A DNA stretch of 64,000 bases from SZUA-430 sp040080835 (GCA_040080835.1 JBEBHP010000001.1:124001-188000), one strand, 5' to 3'; counted from the stretch's first letter, positions 9,278 through 17,911 are shown. The notes: generated by a model not told the origin, from the letters alone. Made by a program: numbers and translations.

Positions 9278-9739
9278 ATGAACGACGACAAATCGCCTGC
9301 AGACGTCCTTGCAGAACTCGCCAACGTTCCCTCCCCCAACGCCGCATATCTCGACTCAATGAAGCGTGTTATCGCTTCACAAAAGCAAATGCTGGACGGC
9401 TTCCAGTCGAATCTGGACAAATGGTTTGAACGCCGACGCGAAGGGGCTGAAGCAGCGATCGACATGCTGACCGAACTGAACGGAACAACTGACCATGAAA
9501 AGCGGGCTGAAGCCTGGCAGCGATGGGCATCCGGTGCGATGGCCAGGATCATGGAAGATGTGCAGACCCAATTCGAAATGATGTCAAAAATTTCCGGTCA
9601 GCTGGCAGAAAAAGGTGACGCAGTCCCTCCTGAAGAGATGCAAAAACCTGAGCCAGCAGCAAAAAACGTTCGACCACTGTTCAAGGACGGTACAGGTCAG
9701 GTGCGCACCAGGAATCCGCAAAACAACAAACGCAAATGA
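9278..9739 (+). CDS. phasin-like granule-associated protein
   Basis: A 153-residue, mostly helical, soluble protein. It has a heptad-like central region (about 25-115, rich in Met, Gln, Glu and Ala, with paired tryptophans in EAWQRWASG) and a disordered Pro/Lys/Asn tail. Size and composition fit phasins, which coat polyhydroxyalkanoate granules, but there is no diagnostic motif. GGGAG lies 8 bases before the ATG; a GTG nine bases upstream is less likely because it overlaps that site. It stands alone. A TTGCCGCAA palindrome upstream and TGC-rich repeats downstream recall known PhaR-type operators. It could instead be another small coiled-coil protein. Confidence 0.6.
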   Translation: MNDDKSPADVLAELANVPSPNAAYLDSMKRVIASQKQMLDGFQSNLDKWFERRREGAEAAIDMLTELNGTTDHEKRAEAWQRWASGAMARIMEDVQTQFEMMSKISGQLAEKGDAVPPEEMQKPEPAAKNVRPLFKDGTGQVRTRNPQNNKRK

Positions 9740-9833
9740 CACCGCCTCAATTAGAACTTGACTAAAAACTTGGTAATGCGTTTCGCTTCCAAACCAGCAC
9801 AATCTGCCGGCCGACTATCCAGATCCGGACAAC

Positions 9834-9864
9834 GCTGCGATGCATTGCAATGTTGCATTGCAGC
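9834..9864. promoter_or_regulatory. TGC/GCA-rich hairpin, possible PhaR-type operator
   Basis: Two 11-base arms (9834-9844 and 9854-9864) pair with one G-T wobble around a 9-base loop. The palindrome CATTGCAATG (9843-9852) lies inside, and GCATTGCA occurs twice. PhaR proteins of alphaproteobacteria are known to bind TGC-rich inverted repeats at phasin genes. It lies 95 bases after the phasin-like gene and 190 before the next start, so it could also be structural. Confidence 0.35.
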
Positions 9865-10051
9865 ACACGGATCCAGCAGAGATTGCTGCAGTCGCACGCT
9901 GTGCGAACTTCACACAATGCACACTTTGATCCCAAAAAGTCTGGGACAGCACGCTTTCGCTGTGTCAGCATCGGTTCGGGTGGAGGTTGGAGCCGTTCGC
10001 TGAAGCACTCTGGCTAGCGGTGTCACAAACAAACAGCATCGGAGTGGTGCC

Positions 10052-10261
10052 ATGCCATACAGATACTCAGACCTCGTCGCGCTTGGTCCGGAACTATGTA
10101 AAGAAGCCCGGCAATCGGGAAAAGGGGTGAATGAATCGTACCTGTTCGTCCACAGAGTTCTGTCCGAGGTCTTTCACGAAGATCTGAGCAAAATTCCTGA
10201 AGCAGGCATCCGGCAACACCTTTCCGCACGATTGCAGGACCAACTGCACGCCAGGTGTTGA
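10052..10261 (+). CDS. small conserved-looking protein of unknown function
   Basis: A 69-residue soluble protein with two or three predicted helices and no signal or membrane segment. GGAG lies 9 bases before the ATG, and composition is protein-like, so the gene is probably real. The stretch from DLVALGPELC to VLSEVF faintly resembles helix 1-2 of sigma-factor region 2, but it lacks the -10-binding part, so this is only a hint. The 312 bases upstream hold the TGC-rich hairpin (9834-9864) and nothing else I can name. It converges on the cytochrome gene, with a hairpin between the two stops. Confidence 0.6.
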   Translation: MPYRYSDLVALGPELCKEARQSGKGVNESYLFVHRVLSEVFHEDLSKIPEAGIRQHLSARLQDQLHARC

Positions 10262-10275
10262 ACGCTGTCGTTCAA
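10258..10275. terminator. short perfect hairpin between convergent genes
   Basis: TTGAACG (10258-10264) and CGTTCAA (10269-10275) form a 7-base-pair stem with a 4-base loop between stops at 10261 and 10277. The position fits a shared terminator, but there is no T-tract in either direction. Confidence 0.4.
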
Positions 10276-10276
10276 T

Positions 10277-10840
10277 TCATGAACCAGGACACTCTGCACC
10301 AAGCTTGATCCATTTCTCGGCAGCGACAATCATTTGATCGTGTGACACCGACGGCACCGACCGCTTTCCGCCTGGTGCCCAAGCCCAAAGCACACGCTCG
10401 TCCGAGCGCATGTGCTCTACGACGTTTGCGCCGGAGCGACCGCCGTTCTTCGCCGGATCCAGCAGCACTTTGCACAGTGCTGACGGGCTCAGGCCCGTCC
10501 ATCCCATACCGATAGCAGCCATGCGCCAATCCTTGACGCCGGGCACATTACCCGCCGCGATGTTTTTGTCCTGATGGCAAGTGGTGCATTTCATTCCTGT
10601 CGCGCCGCGATCATCAGGCCCCCGAAGCACATTGAAGGTGTGCCTGTGCTGATCATCGCCCTGGGTTGGCCAGGCAGAAAGCGTATGGCAATTCATGCAT
10701 CTGGGATGATTGAGCACGCTTTGCACAACACGGAATGCAGCAACAGACGGAGTATCGGCTGCAACCGCCGGAAGGGCATACAACCCCGCAACGCAGACTG
10801 CTGTAAGCGAAAGGCCCGCTATGGATTTCAGCGTTGACAT
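10277..10840 (-). CDS. di-haem c-type cytochrome, partner of molybdenum hydroxylase
   Basis: A 187-residue exported protein with a signal peptide (cleavage near AVAA, about residue 28) and two CxxCH haem sites, CMNCH (48-52) and CTTCH (85-89). GGAGAGG precedes the ATG at 10840; an upstream in-frame ATG at 10858 would overlap the previous gene's stop and has no such site. It is the last gene of the tetR-iron-sulfur-molybdopterin operon, 14 bases after the large subunit. In related operons a cytochrome c takes electrons from the hydroxylase to the respiratory chain, which is the likely job here. The haem spacing is unlike small class I cytochromes. Confidence 0.85.
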   Translation of the reverse strand: MSTLKSIAGLSLTAVCVAGLYALPAVAADTPSVAAFRVVQSVLNHPRCMNCHTLSAWPTQGDDQHRHTFNVLRGPDDRGATGMKCTTCHQDKNIAAGNVPGVKDWRMAAIGMGWTGLSPSALCKVLLDPAKNGGRSGANVVEHMRSDERVLWAWAPGGKRSVPSVSHDQMIVAAEKWIKLGAECPGS

Positions 10841-10854
10841 TGAACCTCTCCACC

Positions 10855-13062
10855 TCATGTCACGTTTAGCGGCGTCGCTCGAAACGGCAGGTCCCTGATC
10901 CGTTTACCTGTGAGCGCAAAGATCGCATTGCCGACTGCGGCCGCAATTGGAGCCGTGCCGGGCTCTCCCGCACCTCCCGTTCGTGCACCGGACTCAATGA
11001 AACGAACCTCGTGAACCGGGGCATCGGCCATGCGCACCATGTCGTAATCAGGGAAGTTCTTCTGGACCACACGACCCTTCTCGATCGTGATGTTGCCATA
11101 CAGCGCCGCTGTCAGGCCATAGATTGCCCCGCCCTGAATCTGGGCCGTGAACGTCGCCGGATTGATAACTTCGCCGGGATCAACCGCCGTCCAGACACGA
11201 AGAACCTTTGGAAAGCCGTCCGGGGTGATAGAAATCTGAGCCACGTGAGCAACAATGGTGCCGAATGCTTCACGCATGGAGATGCCCCGGGCTTGTCCGG
11301 CTGGCAATGCTTGCCCCCAACCGGCCATGGATGCAGCCAGTTCAAGTACGGCTTTGTGGCGCGGCGCATTGGTAAGATGGGCGCGCCGAAACTCGTACGG
11401 ATCCTTCCCGCTTGCATGGGCAAGTTCGTCCATGAAGGTTTCAATGAAAAAACCCTGCTGGGTGTGATCAACGCTTCGCCATGGGCCCCACGGGATCGGA
11501 TTGACCTTCGCAGCATAGCGCGCCGCTCGATTGGGTACATCGTAGTTGATGAAGACTGCCTCTGGAGGGTCGTACTTGTCTGTAAACGTGTGGAGCCACG
11601 CCTTCACATTTCCCTTCTCATCAAGACAAGCCTTCATGCGCGCAATAGAAGCATGACGGTAGTAGTCCTGCGTCATGTCCTCTTCACGGGTCCAGACAAC
11701 CTGCACAGGCCCCTCAACCTGTCGCGCAATCCCGATCGCTTTCACCAGGTAGTCAAGGGTATAGCCCCGCCTTCCGAAGCCGCCTCCCATCGCCGTGTGA
11801 TTCAGTGTCACTGCATCCATCGGCAAGCTGGCCGCTTGTGCTGCCACAGCTTTCGAACCGAGGCCATCCTGGAATCCGCCCCAGACCGAAAGCTTTCCAT
11901 TTTCGAAATGGGCAGTGCAATTCATGACTTCCATTGTCGCATGAGCGAGATATGGCACACGGTACGACGCCTCAACGATTTTTCCGCCCGCCGACTTCAG
12001 CGCCGCATCAACGTCTCCGAACGCGTGGTCGTCCGTCAATCCACCCTTGTCCAGAGCCTGGTTGAGTTGCGCGTAGATCGATTCGGAAGACATGGCCGCG
12101 CCCGGTCCATCGTCCCAGACGGGGGCCAGTGCCGCCACCGCTTCCTTTGCCCGCCAGGTATTGTCAGCCACCACGGCAAAGGCATCGTCAAGCCTAACGA
12201 CTTTTTTGACGCCTCGCATCGCAAGCGCAGGTTTTTCGTCAACTGACTTCAGCTTGCCTCCAAAAACAGGTGACGACGCGATGACTGCGAAACTGAGGTC
12301 TGGCAGGCGGACGTCGAGTCCGTATTTGGCGCTGCCGTTCACCTTTGCCGGGATGTCAAAGCGACGGATTGGCGTTCCGACAATTTTGTAATCAGCCTTC
12401 TTCTTGAGCGGCAGGTCTGCCGCTACGCTCACAAGAGCAGCGTCGGATGCTATGTCACCGAAACTCATGGTGCGGCCGCTTGCTTTGTGGCTGAGCTGGC
12501 TCGACGCAGCGTCGACTTCACTTTCTGCCACGCCCCACTTCGCCGCCGCAGCCTTGACAAGCATCGCCCGAGCAACGGCCCCGACGCGTCTCATTCCGTC
12601 AACGCCAGTGAAGCGAATAGCCGTGCTGCCACCGGTAATCTGCAAGTTCATGAATTCCGCAATTTTTCGGAAGCCGAAATCGGCCGCTCCGCTCAACCAG
12701 GACGGAATGGATGTATCCCCGCGCAAATATCCCCTTGCCAGGCCCATATTTGCGAACGCCATATCCGCAGGCGCCTGCTCCATGCGAACAAGATTCCAGT
12801 CCGCATCGAGCTCTTCCGCCAGCATCATCGGAAGCGATGTATGCACGCCCTGCCCCATTTCGGAATGCGGAACGATGACAGTGATCGTGTTGTCCTTTGC
12901 AATACGAACCCATGCAGCCAGCATGGTCTCGCCATCTCGACCAGCAATTTTGCGTGCTCGGTCAATCGTTTCGTACGGCAGCAAACCGTACCCGATCGCC
13001 AGCCCGCCACCAGCCGCTGCAACGCCACCAAAGATCATCAATCTGCGTGTGATTTTTCCCAT
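10855..13062 (-). CDS. xanthine dehydrogenase family molybdopterin-binding subunit (IorB-like)
   Basis: A 735-residue large subunit of the molybdenum hydroxylase type seen in isoquinoline 1-oxidoreductase and periplasmic aldehyde dehydrogenases. The N-terminus (TRRLMIFGG, residues 5-13, then a hydrophobic stretch) is a twin-arginine export signal. Cofactor motifs include MGGGFGRRGY in the middle, GEVINP near residue 640 and GGAGEPGTAP near the C-terminus, which holds the catalytic glutamate. The oxidised substrate, probably an aldehyde or N-heterocycle, cannot be told. The iron-sulfur subunit lacks its own signal and is probably carried out by this one through the Tat system. It sits 9 bases after the small subunit. 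Confidence 0.9.
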   Translation of the reverse strand: MGKITRRLMIFGGVAAAGGGLAIGYGLLPYETIDRARKIAGRDGETMLAAWVRIAKDNTITVIVPHSEMGQGVHTSLPMMLAEELDADWNLVRMEQAPADMAFANMGLARGYLRGDTSIPSWLSGAADFGFRKIAEFMNLQITGGSTAIRFTGVDGMRRVGAVARAMLVKAAAAKWGVAESEVDAASSQLSHKASGRTMSFGDIASDAALVSVAADLPLKKKADYKIVGTPIRRFDIPAKVNGSAKYGLDVRLPDLSFAVIASSPVFGGKLKSVDEKPALAMRGVKKVVRLDDAFAVVADNTWRAKEAVAALAPVWDDGPGAAMSSESIYAQLNQALDKGGLTDDHAFGDVDAALKSAGGKIVEASYRVPYLAHATMEVMNCTAHFENGKLSVWGGFQDGLGSKAVAAQAASLPMDAVTLNHTAMGGGFGRRGYTLDYLVKAIGIARQVEGPVQVVWTREEDMTQDYYRHASIARMKACLDEKGNVKAWLHTFTDKYDPPEAVFINYDVPNRAARYAAKVNPIPWGPWRSVDHTQQGFFIETFMDELAHASGKDPYEFRRAHLTNAPRHKAVLELAASMAGWGQALPAGQARGISMREAFGTIVAHVAQISITPDGFPKVLRVWTAVDPGEVINPATFTAQIQGGAIYGLTAALYGNITIEKGRVVQKNFPDYDMVRMADAPVHEVRFIESGARTGGAGEPGTAPIAAAVGNAIFALTGKRIRDLPFRATPLNVT

Positions 13063-13071
13063 GACGACCTC

Positions 13072-13521
13072 CTAGGCTTTCGCCGCTGCGTGAATGGCTG
13101 CACGAATTTGCGTATAGGCACCGCAACGACAGATGTTCGTCATTGCAGCGTCAATTTCTTCGTCAGTCGGCTGGGGCTTCACTTTCAACAGAGCCACGGC
13201 TGCCATGATTTGTCCAGATTGGCAGTAGCCGCATTGTGGAGCCTGAGCATCGATCCAGGCCTGTTGCACCTTGTGCAGCACGCCGTTCTCCTGCAGGCCC
13301 TCGATTGTCACGATCTCCTTGCCCTGTGCCAGGACAGCCGGAAACGAACAGCTCCTCACGGGCTCACCATCCACATGCACGGTACAGGCACCACATGCCC
13401 CGACACCACACCCGTACTTTGTTCCGGTGAAGTTCAGCACATCCCGAACGACCCAAAGAAGGGGTATACCCTCCTCGACATCAACCTCGTGCGTTTGTCC
13501 GTTGATCTTCATTGTGATCAC
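13072..13521 (-). CDS. (2Fe-2S)-binding subunit of molybdenum hydroxylase (IorA-like)
   Basis: A 149-residue protein with two [2Fe-2S] clusters. The plant-ferredoxin-like N-terminal cluster uses Cys38, Cys43, Cys46 and Cys58. The helical second cluster uses Cys97, Cys100, Cys131 and Cys133 (CGYC and CRCG). It passes electrons from the molybdenum centre to the cytochrome. The start is taken as GTG at 13521, whose GTGA overlaps the tetR stop and which has GAGGAGGG about 8 bases upstream; an ATG at 13512 is possible but too far from that site. Its position directly behind tetR makes autoregulation likely. Confidence 0.93.
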   Translation of the reverse strand: MITMKINGQTHEVDVEEGIPLLWVVRDVLNFTGTKYGCGVGACGACTVHVDGEPVRSCSFPAVLAQGKEIVTIEGLQENGVLHKVQQAWIDAQAPQCGYCQSGQIMAAVALLKVKPQPTDEEIDAAMTNICRCGAYTQIRAAIHAAAKA

Positions 13522-14156
13522 TTTGCGACCCTCCTCATCTTGACTTCGAAAACCGGCTTGGCAGTTTCAGCGGAGCCTTCGGCGCCTACGCCAGCACAAA
13601 TCACAAAAACCATTTTCTTCAGCGCCAGCTCGTGGGCACGCGCTCCTGCATTCACATTTGCAAGCTTGACACCCTTGGACGCGACAAGCAGTAAACCAAT
13701 GAATTCTTCGTCCGTCGTACCTGGAGCAAGCCCGAATGATCCCTTCTTGATAGCATCGCGCACAATGGCCTTCAGAAGTACTTCGAGCCGCTTGGCATGT
13801 GCAGAAACAATCGCAGAGCAGTGCCGTGCGCTTTCGTCAAACAGCTCTGCGGCAAACTCGGATCCGGAAACACTTGAAGCAAGGCTCTTGTGATAGGCGT
13901 TGAGTGATCTGAACAACGTCTCGGGCAGACTGCGGCCTTCGATGGAAGATTGAACCAGTTTTACCGCGTCGAGTGCCGCCTGCTGCAGCTGCCCGACGAG
14001 GCCGGCAAACAGGGCTTCCTTGGAAGGAAAATGATGATAGATCGCCTGGCGCGACAATTGCGCTTCCTCGGCTACCATGGCCATTGAGGTCCGTCGGTAT
14101 CCGAATCTGGCAAAGACCAGCCTGGCGGCGTTCAGAATGTTAGCTTTGGCATCCAT
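13518..14156 (-). CDS. TetR/AcrR family transcriptional regulator
   Basis: A 212-residue regulator. The N-terminal helix-turn-helix (about residues 5-50) has the family pattern ILNAARLVFARFGYRRTS followed by QAIYHHFPSKEALF. The C-terminal helical domain binds an unknown ligand. It is the first gene of the operon with the iron-sulfur, molybdopterin and cytochrome genes and overlaps the next by 4 bases. It probably represses its own operon until the substrate or a related signal appears. The 100 bases upstream of the start are the likely operator region; I see no clear palindrome there. Confidence 0.92.
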   Translation of the reverse strand: MDAKANILNAARLVFARFGYRRTSMAMVAEEAQLSRQAIYHHFPSKEALFAGLVGQLQQAALDAVKLVQSSIEGRSLPETLFRSLNAYHKSLASSVSGSEFAAELFDESARHCSAIVSAHAKRLEVLLKAIVRDAIKKGSFGLAPGTTDEEFIGLLLVASKGVKLANVNAGARAHELALKKMVFVICAGVGAEGSAETAKPVFEVKMRRVAK

Positions 14157-14256
14157 TCCGGCAGTTTTGACAAATTGCGCCGAACTGTCAAAGACCCAAA
14201 GGGAGCAGTAGTTCCCCTGTCACGGGATCGGTCCACAGCGCAAGTCGCCCCGGACG

Positions 14257-14958
14257 CTAGTAGATCCACTTCATCATCGCGCGCCAGTAGTCCGTGATCG
14301 CACCCCAGAAACCCTTGCCACCGCTGGCTTCGTCATAGCGGGCAAAGACAGCGTCGATTTTCGGATCAATCGCTCGCGCAACCAGAAAATCAGCATCAGC
14401 CCCTTCGGCATCACCGGCGCGCAGTTTCGCTGTAGCCCTGCCATAGTGAAGGTCCGCAGTATTTGGCTTGGCGTCTATTGCCGCATCGTAGTCCAGAATT
14501 GCCGTACGATAGAATCCAAGTTGAAGGTACAGAAACCCGCGCCCACCCAATGTCTCTGGATCATTGGGTTTGAGGCGAAGGGATTCGTTGCAATCCGACA
14601 AGGCAGCTTCGAGATCAATGTTGAGCACGGCACGGGCCCAGCATCGTTCATGAAGGGCGCTTGGATCATTTTTCACCAGCTGCAGTGATTGCGTATAATC
14701 GTCCACCGCCTTCTTGTACTCGCTTTGCATCAGACGGGTGTTTGCACGATTGTAATAGGCTTTCGCGAGATCCGCGGGCTGGAGCTTGCCTGACTTGATC
14801 AGCTCATTGCAGGAAGACAGCCTTAGATCGCTCCAGATTCCAGGACCGCCAATGCAGTTGCTCAGTATTTTGCCAGACACAGCATCATCCGACTGCGCAC
14901 ATCCGATACCCAGAGCCGCAAGCGCGAACACGAGGAAGACTGGATTCCGTGTCATCAT
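14257..14958 (-). CDS. exported tetratricopeptide-repeat protein
   Basis: A 233-residue protein with an N-terminal signal peptide (hydrophobic to about residue 20). The IGC end of the signal does not make a good lipobox, so lipidation is uncertain. It is followed by about four TPR units, recognisable by Tyr/Ala/Gly spacing such as AYYNRANTRL and TLGGRGFLYLQLG. TPR proteins of this size serve as protein-binding scaffolds in the cell envelope. GGAG stands 6 bases before the ATG at 14958. The gene is divergent from the saccharopine-dehydrogenase-like gene at 15072, with 113 bases between them. The partner is unknown. Confidence 0.8.
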   Translation of the reverse strand: MMTRNPVFLVFALAALGIGCAQSDDAVSGKILSNCIGGPGIWSDLRLSSCNELIKSGKLQPADLAKAYYNRANTRLMQSEYKKAVDDYTQSLQLVKNDPSALHERCWARAVLNIDLEAALSDCNESLRLKPNDPETLGGRGFLYLQLGFYRTAILDYDAAIDAKPNTADLHYGRATAKLRAGDAEGADADFLVARAIDPKIDAVFARYDEASGGKGFWGAITDYWRAMMKWIY

Positions 14959-15071
14959 CCATTCTCCATACGCTTTTCCGGACGGCGATACGTCGTTCCG
15001 GATTGCATTCTTCCCTTGACGAAGCCCGCTTCGCCGCCCAAACCCGTCGCAGCAATCCAAGGAAAACTGCG

Positions 15072-16133
15072 ATGACGCGTGATGGCAAGATTCTTATCTA
15101 TGGCGCAACGGGCTATACGGGGAAATTGACGGCCCGTGCTGCAAAAGCACAGGGTCTTTCGCCAATCCTTGCTGGGCGTAGCGCGGAAAAAGTCAGAGCT
15201 GTTGCAGATGAACTCGGATTTGAATGGCGGGCGTTTGACCTGAGCGACACGCAAAAGCTCGAATCAGCACTCGCAGAAGTAGCAGTAGTTTTGCACATCG
15301 CGGGCCCGTTCTCATCTACATCCAAACAAATGGCTGACGCATGTTTGCGAACCACCACGCACTACCTGGACATCACGGGTGAAGTATCCGTGTTCGAATC
15401 CCTGGCTGCGCGCGACGCCGAGGCAAAGCTGGCAGGTGTGATGTTGCTGCCCGGTGTGGGTTTCGATGTTGTCCCCTCGGACTGTTTGGCTGCCCACATG
15501 AAGAAGCGAATGCCTGATGCGCAAGACCTTAAGCTCTACATCGGAGGTTTGGGCTCTGTCTCTCGCGGCACCGCCAAGACCATGGTGGAAGGCATTGCGC
15601 AGGGAACGAAAATCCGCCGCAACGGTCAGCTTGAATCCCTTGAAGGCGTTAACGAGGACCACTGCGATTTCGGTTCGGGACTGCGCCCGACGTTCGCCGT
15701 GAGCTGGGGCGATGTCTCAACGGCCTATCACACGACCAGGATTCCGAACATCGAGGTGCACTTCGAAGCGCGCAAGGAACTGCAGCGTATGGTGAAGATG
15801 CCGGCCATGTTCAAGGCGTTCCTGGGCCTCTCGTTCATGCAGACGTTTCTAAAGCGCCAGATCGACAAGCAACCCGAAGGGCCGACCGAAGCGCAGCGCC
15901 ACAGCGGTTATTCAATTTTGGTTGGGGTCGCGAGAAACGACAGGAACCAGGTCGTACGGACCAGGATGCGAACGCCCGAAGGTTATTCGTTGACGGCACT
16001 GACATCGCTTGCCATTGCAAAACGCGTTGCGAGCGGAGAGTTCAAACCAGGGTTTCAAACTCCCGGTCTCGCCTTTGGCGCAGATTTCATTCTGGATTTT
16101 AAGGGCGTAACTCGAGAAGATCTCAACAGCTAG
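15072..16133 (+). CDS. saccharopine dehydrogenase-like / trans-acting enoyl reductase family protein
   Basis: A 353-residue oxidoreductase with an N-terminal Rossmann fold (YGATGYTGKL, residues 9-18), and the AGPF and DITGE strands typical of the saccharopine dehydrogenase NADP-binding domain. Proteins of this type in bacteria reduce lipid or polyketide intermediates (trans-acting enoyl reductases) rather than making lysine. No lysine genes are near, so a lipid role is more likely, but that is inference. AAGGAAA precedes the ATG at 15072; an in-frame upstream extension to 14949 would cross the divergent promoter region. Its stop lies 6 bases from the stop of the convergent NarL-type regulator. 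Confidence 0.8.
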   Translation: MTRDGKILIYGATGYTGKLTARAAKAQGLSPILAGRSAEKVRAVADELGFEWRAFDLSDTQKLESALAEVAVVLHIAGPFSSTSKQMADACLRTTTHYLDITGEVSVFESLAARDAEAKLAGVMLLPGVGFDVVPSDCLAAHMKKRMPDAQDLKLYIGGLGSVSRGTAKTMVEGIAQGTKIRRNGQLESLEGVNEDHCDFGSGLRPTFAVSWGDVSTAYHTTRIPNIEVHFEARKELQRMVKMPAMFKAFLGLSFMQTFLKRQIDKQPEGPTEAQRHSGYSILVGVARNDRNQVVRTRMRTPEGYSLTALTSLAIAKRVASGEFKPGFQTPGLAFGADFILDFKGVTREDLNS

Positions 16134-16139
16134 AGATCG

Positions 16140-16835
16140 TCAGCGCGATCGGAATCCATTGTTGCTGTGCGTCAGCCCGTGCTGAACAGCCCATATTGCG
16201 ACTTGGGTGCGATTTGAGGCGCCAAGTTTTCGCAAGACTGTCTTGATATGAACTTTCACCGTGGCTTCCGTTATCGAAAGTTCCTTGGCGATCGACTTGT
16301 TGGTCTGTCCTTCAGCCAGGCTACGAATAATGTCCAGCTCGCGCTGTGAAAGCGCGACATCACCCACCCGAACCCGCTCGGCTTGGTTGGTGGAATGATG
16401 ACCCTGCAGCGCGCCGAGAAAATTGGTCAGAATACTTGGAAATACCTTCTCGCCCAGAAGTACCAATTTCAGGGATTCGATCAGCGCATTCGCGGAAATG
16501 CTCTTCAGGATGAACCCGTCAGCGCCTGCTCCAAACATCTCTGCCAGATAAGAAAGCTCAGCCGCTTCCGACAAAACCACAACACGAGCCTCTGGCTGCG
16601 CTGTCTTGAGCTTTGCGATTGATGCACCGCCGAGCGAAAAATCGACCACAATCAGGTTCGCGACGGCGCCGCGACCGCTGATCAGAGTCGCCTCCTCAAC
16701 CGTCGCCGCCTCCACGGCAACATGAAAGCCCTTGCCGTCAAGCTGCGCCCGCAATCCAGCGCGCAGTAAAGGCTGAGCGTCAACAAGCCATATCGTAGCG
16801 TTGTCCACCAATACCCCAAAACTCCCCAATGCCAT
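16140..16835 (-). CDS. NarL/FixJ family response regulator (LuxR-type HTH)
   Basis: A 231-residue regulator. The N-terminal receiver domain has Asp in IWLVDAQPLL, a phosphoacceptor position in VVDFSLGG, and the conserved Lys in FILKSIS. After a linker comes a LuxR helix-turn-helix (about residues 160-220: LSQRELDIIRSLAEG, TNKSIAKEL, VKVHIKTVLRKL). The usual Pro after the phosphoacceptor region (DxxMP) is replaced by SLGG, so phosphorylation may differ. No kinase gene is adjacent, making it an orphan regulator. Upstream there is a small inverted repeat (16881-16895). Confidence 0.9.
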   Translation of the reverse strand: MALGSFGVLVDNATIWLVDAQPLLRAGLRAQLDGKGFHVAVEAATVEEATLISGRGAVANLIVVDFSLGGASIAKLKTAQPEARVVVLSEAAELSYLAEMFGAGADGFILKSISANALIESLKLVLLGEKVFPSILTNFLGALQGHHSTNQAERVRVGDVALSQRELDIIRSLAEGQTNKSIAKELSITEATVKVHIKTVLRKLGASNRTQVAIWAVQHGLTHSNNGFRSR

Positions 16836-16880
16836 TCATGCCCACGGGCCACCCAACACCAAAAGTCGGACCCGCGTCTA

Positions 16881-16895
16881 CTCATTTAGTATGAG
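16881..16895. promoter_or_regulatory. small inverted repeat upstream of the NarL-type regulator
   Basis: CTCAT (16881-16885) and ATGAG (16891-16895) flank TTAGT, about 45 bases before the regulator start. A LuxR-type dimer could bind such a site and autoregulate; the arms are short, so chance is not excluded. Confidence 0.2.
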
Positions 16896-17045
16896 ATATC
16901 CATGCGCAAGCCTATACAAAATGAGCGCGAACCTGCGAAAGAGGTGATGTGGCGCACTTGTACGCACTCTCATTTCAGACCGGTACATTTGAGGCAGCTT
17001 GGCGCCAGGACTTAACCATCTGACTGCAGGCATTCTGCAGCGACT

Positions 17046-17906
17046 TCATGACACTTTTTTTAGAAACTGCCTGATGTCTGCAAATACACGATCCGGATCA
17101 TCACGGAAGGCACCGTGACCGCATCGTTCGTAACAATGACCTTCCACTAACCCGACGGGAAGCGATGTCAGAATTTCATCAGCCAAATGGGGAGGTGTAA
17201 TTGGGTCCTCCACTCCCGAAAGTACCATGACCGGGCACATCACGTGGCGCAGGGCAATTCGGAAATCCATTCGGCGTATTTCACGCCCCGGCAGTGAAAA
17301 ATGCCGATACACTTCGGTTCGCGTGATCGCGCGTAGGCGTGAGTTCTGGCCGTCTGGATGCACTGTCGTGTTGTACAGGGGCATGCAAATGCGCATGTAT
17401 TCCGCGAATACTGCGTCGTCACCATCCCGCCAAAACCGTTCAGCAACAGCCAGCGCAGCTGAGCCGCCCTTCTTTTCAAAAATCTTGAAACTCGCTTCAA
17501 AATCCATCCGCGCTGCCGTGCTGGACAAGATGACCGCGCGTGGATGATCTGGATGTCGTGTCATGTAGGACTGGGCAACCATGCCGCCAAATGACTGCCC
17601 CATCACGACAGGCTTCTCTATCCCCAGAGCCTGGCAGAATTCGAAGATGTCATCTCCCCACTGATCTAGTGTCCACGTATCCGGATTGCTGGGAGTACTG
17701 CGGCCGTTTCCCCGATGATCGATGTAAATCACCTGCGCAATATCGGAGAACTGATCAAAGCTCGGTCGAAAACCCGAATGGTCGAAACCAGGGCCACCGT
17801 GCAGGACAAGCAGGCTCAGCTTGTCGCGCATCAGCGGACCTTCCAGCTCAAGTTGGGTGCCGGCAACGTCGAAGAATATGCGTTGGTTGTTGAGCTGGAC
17901 AAACAT
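17046..17906 (-). CDS. alpha/beta hydrolase, proline iminopeptidase-like (S33)
   Basis: A 286-residue serine hydrolase. The HGGPG oxyanion motif (residues 36-40), DHRGNGRS strand and nucleophile GQSFGG are those of the prolyl aminopeptidase family, with catalytic Asp in GVEDPIT and His in CGHGAF near the end. There is no signal peptide, so it acts in the cytoplasm on short peptides or esters. Substrate choice cannot be read. It starts 5 bases after the SCO stop on the same strand and is probably co-transcribed with it. Confidence 0.85.
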   Translation of the reverse strand: MFVQLNNQRIFFDVAGTQLELEGPLMRDKLSLLVLHGGPGFDHSGFRPSFDQFSDIAQVIYIDHRGNGRSTPSNPDTWTLDQWGDDIFEFCQALGIEKPVVMGQSFGGMVAQSYMTRHPDHPRAVILSSTAARMDFEASFKIFEKKGGSAALAVAERFWRDGDDAVFAEYMRICMPLYNTTVHPDGQNSRLRAITRTEVYRHFSLPGREIRRMDFRIALRHVMCPVMVLSGVEDPITPPHLADEILTSLPVGLVEGHCYERCGHGAFRDDPDRVFADIRQFLKKVS

Positions 17907-17911
17907 GCGAC

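Noticed and set aside
11011..13893. Long open frames on the plus strand (411 and 468 codons) opposite the molybdenum hydroxylase operon
   Set aside because: They are antisense to well-supported genes, rich in Arg, His, Cys and Ser in the way of shadow frames, and have no recognisable domain or ribosome-binding site.
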